From positions 1-64,000 of the forward strand of contig NZ_JAGQCD010000004.1 of assembly GCF_024345975.1 (NCBI RefSeq): a DNA stretch of 64,000 nucleotides, given 5' to 3'. The notes beneath the pieces are model-generated. The model ran no database searches, was not told the DNA's origin, and saw only the letters and a list, made by a program, of their open reading frames with translations. This DNA is from Cyanobium sp. Cruz-8D1. Lineage in GTDB: Bacteria > Cyanobacteriota > Cyanobacteriia > PCC-6307 > Cyanobiaceae. This document shows, piece by piece, positions 35,101 to 44,100 of this stretch (within the stretch, counting starts at the first letter, position 1; every line of letters starts with the position of its first letter). The translations under genes were made by a program, and so were the position numbers.

Positions 35101-38100
35101 CTGGTGTTTGATGTCGGTCAGGGAACGTCGATCACCTCTGAGGCCAGTGGCACGGTGCCCGCCGATCTGCGAGATGGGAACTGGCATTACATCGTGGCCT
35201 CCTTCCTGCCCACCTTTCAGACCTACGACGCAGACGGTGTCACCGTCCAGCTGCCCACCAACATCGGCACGGCTTCGCTGTATGTGGATAACCAGTTGGT
35301 GGCCAGCAACACGAATGTCTTCAATCCTTATCCGCTGATCAACCTCAACGATCAGGCCCAGCTGCTGGCCAATAATGCCAAAGGCGCCATTGATCAACTG
35401 GCGTTCTACGACAAGGCCCTCAGTAGCGCGGCCTTCAGTCCCAACTTGTCAGGCGACTGGCCCACGCCCAATGCGCAGGATGCCCTCGGACTGCTCGCCA
35501 GCCTGGGCTACGACATCGCCACCAAGACGCCTGATCCGGGCGCGATTCCGGGAGCGGTCTCCAAGCACTGGGAGGCCCGCAATGTGAACCCCAACGCTGC
35601 GGCGCAGGCCACTTACACCAGCAGCTTCGACGCCAGCACGAACAGCTGGTCGCAGGCCAGCAGCCTCAATGCGCTGCTGCAGGTGGATCCCAGCCTCCCC
35701 AGCTACAGCAGCGGTGGATCGCTCCAGGATGGGCTGGTGATCGCCGTTCCCACGGCCAGCTGGACCAGCAGCGGTTGGCAGGAAACCACAAGCAGCAGCA
35801 CCAAGACGGATGGTTTCTTTAATCCAGCCAACCAGGAACTCACCGGCGTCACCGTCACCCTGAAGAATCTCACCGATACCACTGAGGCAAGCGTCACGAT
35901 TGCGCTGACCCCAGATCAGGTGCTGATCGGTAACCAGAGCCTGCAGTCGCTGCAGCCCATGGCCAGCGATGCCGACTTCAACTACACGGTGCTCAGCAAT
36001 ACCCCCGCTTTCAGCCTGGTGATCCCCAAGGATCAGCTGCCAGCAGACAAAGACGACAGGCTCAAGGATCAGTACAGCGCCACCTATTCCTTCAACTTCG
36101 TTGAAGGCTCCAACACGGTCACTGTGGGCACGACCGCCGCCGTCGACGTCAACACCTCTGCCAGCAGCCTCGCTGCCATGCAGGCAACCGGCGTGGTCAG
36201 CGCCAAAACCCTCACTCGTCTGCAGGACAACAACAAGGCCATCGCCACAGCGCAGGTGATCGAGCAGGCGCCGCTGCAGCTCAAGTATGTCGACAGCGGC
36301 GTGGTGCTCAAGAGCGCTGAAACCGCCGCAGGTGCCAACAATCCTGCCGATTTCACTCCCGCCGACAGCTTCGGGCAGTCGCAGGTGTTCGGCTCGTTCA
36401 ATGACAGCAGCGGCAACACCAATGGCTGGCTGGCGATCGCCCAGCCCTTCTCAACCAATGCCCTCAGCGATCCCGCTGGTCGCGTCTGGATCAATTACAC
36501 CGGTCAGTCCAAGAGCGGAACACCGAGCACCACCACGGCCCAGGCACCCACCACCTGGCTCAATGCCCTGGCCAACAGCAACTTCTCTCCCGCAACCCCC
36601 AATCTGCCCCTGCTCGGCGATGCCAACAATCCCAGCAGCAGCGGTGGTCTGCTGATCAAGGCCGACCCGACCGCCGGCTGGGGCCAGAACTTCGGCCAGA
36701 CGATGCTGGTGGCCGATGTCAATCAGGATGGCATCAGTGACCTGATCATCGCCGCACCGCAGGCCAATGGCGGTGGTCGTGTGGTGATCGTCGACGGTCA
36801 ATGGATCAAGACCACCCTCACCAGCAGCGGTGGAGCCACGACGCTTGATCTGTCCAACCCCAGCGGTGTGGGTTCCTATGTCACCGTGCTCACGCCGGCT
36901 GATCCCGCCAGCAGCGACGACCAAATCAGCGTGGCGAACTTCGGTTCGGCGTTGGCGTTTGATGGCACCACGCTGTGGATTGGTGCGCCCAACTATCTCA
37001 GGCAGGTGGGTGCTGACGGCACCGATTCGCTGCAATCGCTGGTGCCGATCGGTGCCCTCTATCGCTACAGCACCAGTGCCACCAACCCCAATGGCTGGGA
37101 TACCGGCACCGCTCCAGCTCTGGCCAACCCGATCCTGGGATCGGCAGGCACCACCATCACCAACAACGCCAGCGGTGCCGAGACCACTGCGTACTGGGGC
37201 AGCCAGTTCGGCACCGCCATCGCCGTGAACAGCAGTGGTGGCATCGCTGTTTCGGCTCCCGGCGTGCAGGCCTCACTGCTGTACAGCGGCACTCAGGCCG
37301 TTCAGGAGTCGGCCAATGGCAAGAAGAATCCGAGTGATCCCTATGGCGATGGCGCGCTGGTGAGGATTCAGCTGCCCTCCAGCAGCAACAACAACAGCGT
37401 CTCCAGCACGCAGGGTGTCAACAACCCCGGCCTGATCGACGTCGGCAGCCAGAGCGGTGCTCTGTCGTCGAAAGAGTCCACCTACATGCAGAACCTCAGG
37501 GCTCTGCAGCAGGACCCCATCGTTGGGGCGACCTATGCCAACAACCAGGCGATTCAGACCGGAGAGGTCGGCGCTGTCTATCTGTTTGGCAGCAGCGCTG
37601 ATCTGACGGCTCTCACCACTGCGGTCACGCCTGAAGCCGTGGCCGCTGCCAGCAAGGGAGGCGCCACCTTCTATGGAGCCCTGCCCTGGAACACCCTGGG
37701 GGCCTCAGGGTTTGGATCCAGCCTGAGCTTCGGCGACTTCAACAACACCAACAGCAATTCGATTCTGGCGATCGGAGCTCCCCAGACCGGCGGCTCTGGA
37801 GCGTTGTATCTGGTGGACACCAGCCAAGAATTCATCAACGCAACTGCAAGCCAGCCCAGCTGGATCAAGTCCATCAATCTGGCGCAGGGTAACCAATACC
37901 TGGCCCACCTAGCGAGTGGCCTCACCCTCTATGGGGCAGACAGCGCTGACAACTTTGGCAATGGCCTCGTCGACCTTGGCGATGTCAATGACGATGGCTA
38001 CAGCGACCTGTTGATTCAGGCCTACAACGCCTCCTCCGGCGCTGGTAATGGTTATGTCTTGTTCGGCAACGATCAGATCTTCCCCGCCAGCAGCGCTGGG

Positions 38101-41100
38101 CCCAATCCTGCCAGTGGCAGTGTGGCCTCCGGATCGATCGGTCAGCTGAACAGAGCTGATGGCAAGCCACTGAACATCGCCATCCTCACTGAGCTCGGCT
38201 ATGGCAACATCGGTTACACAGGGCAGGGTACTTTTAGTGGTGGTGACATCAACGGAAATGGCATCAACGATATCCCCCTGGGCTCCGGTCCAAACGGCAA
38301 TGCCTATCTGACCTGGGGGCAGCCCTACCTCGAAGCGATCGATAATCTGCAGCTCAGCAAGCTCACCAGCGACAGCGGCTTTCTGCTCGATGGTTTGGCG
38401 AGCACCAACCAGGGATCGTTGCGTTCGATCGGTGATTTCAATGGCGATGGCTATGACGACTTCATCTCCATCCGTCCTGGTAATGCACTCACCAACGTGC
38501 GGATTGAGCTGGGTGCTAATACCCAGGAGATCCTCGCTGATGCTCCCTACAACTTCTACACCTTCACAGTTGCCAATGGCACCCAGGTGCTGCCTGGGGG
38601 TGACATCAATGGCGACGGGATGGACGACATCGTGCTATTCCTCGAACAGAACTTGAGCAGCGCGGCCGATGGCAACAGTGGCGCCGGCAGCACCACAGGG
38701 ATTCTCTATGGGCGAAGCTCCATCGACCTGCCGCTGGGCGCGGGCTTTGGTTTCATCGCTCCGGTGGATCCCACCACCAGTGCGCCTTTGGCACCTCTGC
38801 CCGGGCTGGCGGTGGAGAAAAGCGCTGGCGAGGTGGGCCTCACCGATGCCACTGCCAGTGTGATCGCTGTGGGCAACATCCTCTATGCGGCGGTCAAGGG
38901 CAAAGGGGACAACACCCTCTGGTTCACCCAGAGCCGCGACGGCGGCAACACCTGGAACAATTGGACAGAGCTGGGCACGGTCAACAGTGGCTTTGCTACC
39001 AGCACCGGCCCCTCCCTGGCCTTCTTTGAGAACAAGCTCTATCTGGGCTTCCTCAATCTCTCCGGCACGCTGTCGCTGTCGAGCTGGGATCCCGCCAGCA
39101 ATAACCTTGCCGCCTGGAGTGCTCCCACAGCACTGAGCGATTCTTCCAATGCCGCGGCAGTGTTCAGCAGCGCCTACGGGCCTCAGTTGCTGGATCGCGG
39201 CGATGTCCTCGGCATGGTCTGGGTCGACGCGGCAAGCGGCACGCTCAAGTCCTCCGGCTCCTCCATGCCTGACGGGAAGGCTGGCAGCTGGACGTCGCCT
39301 ACCACGGTGCTGCAGCGCCTTGAGGCCAACGACGGCGCCAGCTTCGTCGCGATCAGCGCCACGGCGGCTCCCACCGCCACCTGGCTGGGCGGGGTGCCGG
39401 TGCTGGCCGTCAACGACAACGGCAGAATCAATGTCTATGCCGGTGTGCAGAGCGGCTCCAGTCTGCAGCTCACCTCCAGCTTCACGGCTCCCAGCGGTGG
39501 GCCGGCAATCAGTTCGGCGCCGGTGCTCACCAGCACCCCCACTGGCCTGGCGCTCACCTACACCAACGCCAATGGATCGATCAGCCTCAATCGGCTGTCA
39601 TTCGTCGCAGATGACGGCACGCCGTTGCCCGGTGTGCAGTTCAATGCGGATGGCAGCATCAACACCAGCAACGCCGATCTGCAGTGGCAGAGCACCGTGC
39701 TCAACGAGGGCAACAGTGGGCTGAGTACATCTCTGGCCAGCACCCCTGTGAGCGTCAACGGCAACCTGCTGCTGACCAATATCCGCAACAGCTCCAGTCA
39801 GGATGACCAGATCTGGATCAACGCCGTTCCCAATCTCAGTGATGCGTCCAGCACCACCTGGTTGAACTCCACCATTCAGCTTCCGGACAGTAGTAGTGGC
39901 TGGAGCATCAGCCAGCAAACCGGCACGGTCAACATCGGCACGTTCACACCGCATTGGACGGGCGATAACGGTGGCCTTTCCCCCAGCGCTCCGGCATTTG
40001 CCGAACTGAACGGGGTTCTTTATGCCGCCGTGGTGGGTGATGACACCACGACAGACAGCAATGACGGGCTGCTCTTCTGGAACTCCAGCTCCGACGGCGG
40101 CCAAACCTGGAGCTCCTGGCAACAGGTGCCCAACTACGCCAGCAATCAAGCGCCTTCGTTGGCAGCCTTTGATGGCGCCATCTACATGGGCTACGTCGGC
40201 ACCAATGCTGGTATTTTCATCGCCAGCTTGACCGATCCAAGCACGAATTCCTGGACCCAAGTGCAGGTCAATAATCAGGAGGGTCAATACATCGCTCTGA
40301 CGAGTGAAAATGACGAGCTAGCTGCCTATTACGTGGGCACCGGCACCAAAGCCAACCTCTACCGCACTGCAACCTCGAATCCCACAAGCGGAAGCGGCTG
40401 GAGTAACAGCATGCTGATCCAATACGCAAATGGAGATCAGACAGCCTCAGGCAATCTCGCCGTTACCACCGTACCGGGATCAGGCTCAAACAGTGACACC
40501 ACCTACATCGCCTATCAGGGTGGTACACCTTCGACTCCAAGCGATACCCTCTATCTCACCTACAGTTCCACTCAGTCCACGGGCAGTTCCAGCTCCTGGA
40601 ACTTTGCTGAGTTAACGGCACAACCCACCACAGCCAACCGTGGCGGCGTGAGCCTTTCCAATAACAGCGCAGGGCTGCTGTTGGGTTATCCCGACAAGCT
40701 CAATGATGAGCTTGTTTATGTGGTTCAGCAAAGCGCCAACTCTGGCAGCACCTGGTCATCCTTCACCACTCTGGAGGCCCCAACAGGAAGCAGCCTGCCC
40801 AGCTCGGGCACCAATAACTCCTTCAGCCTGCTGGCATCGGCCAACAGCAATGCGGTGTTGGTGGGCGCGATCAACAACGGCACGGGTTACAACAACGCCA
40901 TCAACACCACCATCGTCTCCGAGCTGCCGACCAGCACCAGCCTCAGCAGCTCCCAGACCCAGTCCACTCTCTCCGCTGTTGGCGATCTCAATGGCGATGG
41001 CTTTGCTGATCTGCTGGTGGCCGCCAACAACGTGGTCGTTAATCCGTCCAGTAGTTCGCCGACGCTCGCCACCGGACTGCGGCTGATCAGCGGCGCAGCC

Positions 41101-44100
41101 ACGAGCAGCCAGATCCTCGACAACAACAATCCCAGCTCCAGCACGCAGAACGTGCAACTGGCGCCCTGGCAAGGCCTCAGCAACAGCACCCCAGTTGCCT
41201 CACTGAGTGGCAGTGGTCAGCTCACCGTCACCAGCACAGATTCCCAAAGCGGCCGCAGCCAATCCAACAGCGCCACTCTCTCCTCCACTGCTGCATTCAC
41301 CGCCACAGCGGGGGATACAGCCACAGCCCAGCAGCTGTTCCAGCCCAACGCGGCCTTCACCATTGGCAAACCCACCGCTGGGATTCCCCTTGGTGAGCTC
41401 GCCCTGATCAGCACCGCCGGCTTCGGCGACCTCAATGGCGACGGCTACGAGGATTATCTCGACCCCACCTCCGCCACTGTCATCACAGGGGCCAACAGCC
41501 AGAGCTGGACCCTCTGGAGCATCCGTGCCGCCGGCGATGTCAACGGTAATGGCGTCGATGATGTGCTGCTCTCGCTCGCTCCGCAGGGACCGGCTTATGT
41601 TCCTACATCTGCTGGCAGCCCCACAGCTCTGCAATCCGTCCTGCTCGATGGATCCCTCTTCAAGATTGACACCGGCTCCACGACCTTCAGCCTCAACAAT
41701 CTCCGCACCCCTCTAGACCCCTACAACAGGGGCGAGATCTACGACATCAGCAGCACTTCAACCAGTCAATATGTACCACTGCTGCAGAATTGGTTTGACC
41801 CCATCCTCAATTTTGAGCCAGGATCCCTGAAGTCGTCATCCATCACCAACAGTTTCAATCCCGCGGGTGCGATGTCCTACTCGCCTCCGTCGGTTGCAAT
41901 CAGTCCGCAGAATGAGACCTATATATTCCTCTCTGGCGCCGACAATTTCAGTTCGAGCAAATCTAACAGCGGGCTCTGGATGGCCTATCAGCAAGATGGG
42001 ATCTGGAGCCAGATGGAAATCAAAATAGGCCCCACCGCAACAGCCGTGGAAGCCAATGCCAGCTCTTTCTCGCCGAGTGCTGCTTTCTACGAGGGAAGCC
42101 TTTATGTTGCTTACAGTGACTACAATGGAAATATATGGATTGCTTACAGCAATGGCAACCCCGAGGAAGCCACTTCCTGGCAGCAATACCAGGTAAAAAC
42201 ATCGACCACCGAATCCACTGCTTCCTCACCAACCCTGATTGCAGAGCAAGGCAGGCTTGCGATGTATTTCCCCTCAAACAATGGCAAGAATCCGGAATAT
42301 GTGCGCTACCTCTACAGCCATGATCCTGGCAATCAGGCCGGCAGCAATACCAACGGCAACTGGGGTGGCAGCCTTAACACGTCCACTGGGGTGTATTCGG
42401 GCATCAGTGGTCAAATGGACTTTCCACTTGCAGGTACTACCATTCCCGCCGGACCAACAGTTACATCTCCGATTGCTGCCACAACGTTCCAAGGGCGCAC
42501 CGTACTGGCCTTCCGGGATTACAACGGCTCTGCTGGATATGGTCAAATCATATTGGCCACTCAAGACTATTCACAGACGACCGGTTCCGCTCCTAGCCCC
42601 ACTGCGGGCTGGAATTTCTTCAACACTGGGATAAGTAACGTCAATGGTGTGGGGCTGACCAGTGATCAAGGTCTGCTTTATCTCACCGCAAGTGGCGACT
42701 ACGCCGACTACACGCCCACTTCCACTCTATGGAGCCTGAGCCCCGCTGACTCCAACACGTGGAATACTCCAACCAGAACCAATGTAGGGGGCTCGCCATC
42801 ACTCGTGAGTGAATTCACTTATGGGGTGATCAACCCATTTGTGCTCAATGGTGAACTCAAAGCAGCTTGGACGAATTCCAGTTTCGACATTCAGGTCTCC
42901 AATCTTGATGTCAGCGTGAATGTGCCCACGCAGCAATCCCTCGCCGGTTATTCCATCGATGGCAATATTGACGTCAATGGCGATGGCTTCACTGATATTC
43001 TTATTTCTGATCCCTCTGATCCAAGCGAGGGGGTTGACAACCAATACGTACTCTTTGGTGGCGACTATCTCAACATCGCCTCCCAGGTTGGAACCGCAGG
43101 TAATGACACCCTGATTGGTACGCCTCTCGCCGATGTAATCTATACGCTCAGTGGCGCTGATGAGGTGATCTCTAATGGCGGCGCCGATGTGATCTACACC
43201 GGCTCCGGTGATGATCAGATCTCGATCACAGACAACGCCTTTTTCCGCATCGATGCCGGCAGTGGTTTCGACAAGCTGCTACTTGAGGGGGGCGCCGGGC
43301 TGGACTACGACTTCTCTGAATATTTTGCTGGCACCAAGCTGCGCAACATCGAACTGATTAGCTCCGTTGACTACGGCAGCAACACCCTCAGCTTTGATGC
43401 GGCAACTGTCAACGCGATCAACCCCGATCGCGTTCTCTTCCTCACCCCCGATACCAGCGATATCATCGCTCTAAGTAGTGAGTTCCAGCGCAACCGCTTA
43501 TTTGACACCAATTACGGCGGAGCCCTCTGGAACGCCTACGCCGCCGGTGAGCAGACCTCACCCACCAGCGATAGCCCCGCCCTGGTTTATGTGCTCAATC
43601 CAGAAGGTGCCACCAACGCGAACTGGCTCAGCACCAATGTCACTATCAACTCTGCAGCCCCCAGCAGCACCAGCCTCAGGGCCGCATTCGCGGCACCGCT
43701 GGGAGCAACGGATTCAAGTAGCGAATCATCCATCCCCACCACCTCAGCTGTGCACCAGAGCGTGAGCTTTGGCTCCACTCTCACCCTCACCAGTTACCGC
43801 ACCAAGGCCTCCGACGGTGAGGCTCGCTTCTCCATCAGCAGCTCAGACACCTCAAAGCCCCGTGCGCTGCTCTACGCCATCTCGTCCGCCAACAGCTCCG
43901 CCGAACCTGGCCGGCACTACACAGCCATCGCTGGTGTGGCCGTTCTGGCCAAGGGCGAATCCAGCTTCGATATCACCGTTCCCATCAATAGCGAGGCCTT
44001 CTCGCAGTTGCGCAATGGCACCCTCTCGCTGCGGGTGGAAGAGATTACCTACAGCGATCAGATGGAATCCATTCATCTTCTGATCGAGCCAACTCCAGCC

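Noticed and set aside
36691-43000. Regularly recurring short sequences that might suggest a CRISPR array or DNA satellite
   Set aside because: The recurrence is at protein level (FG-GAP Asp/Asn/Gly loops), with irregular spacing and no conserved DNA repeat-spacer pattern.
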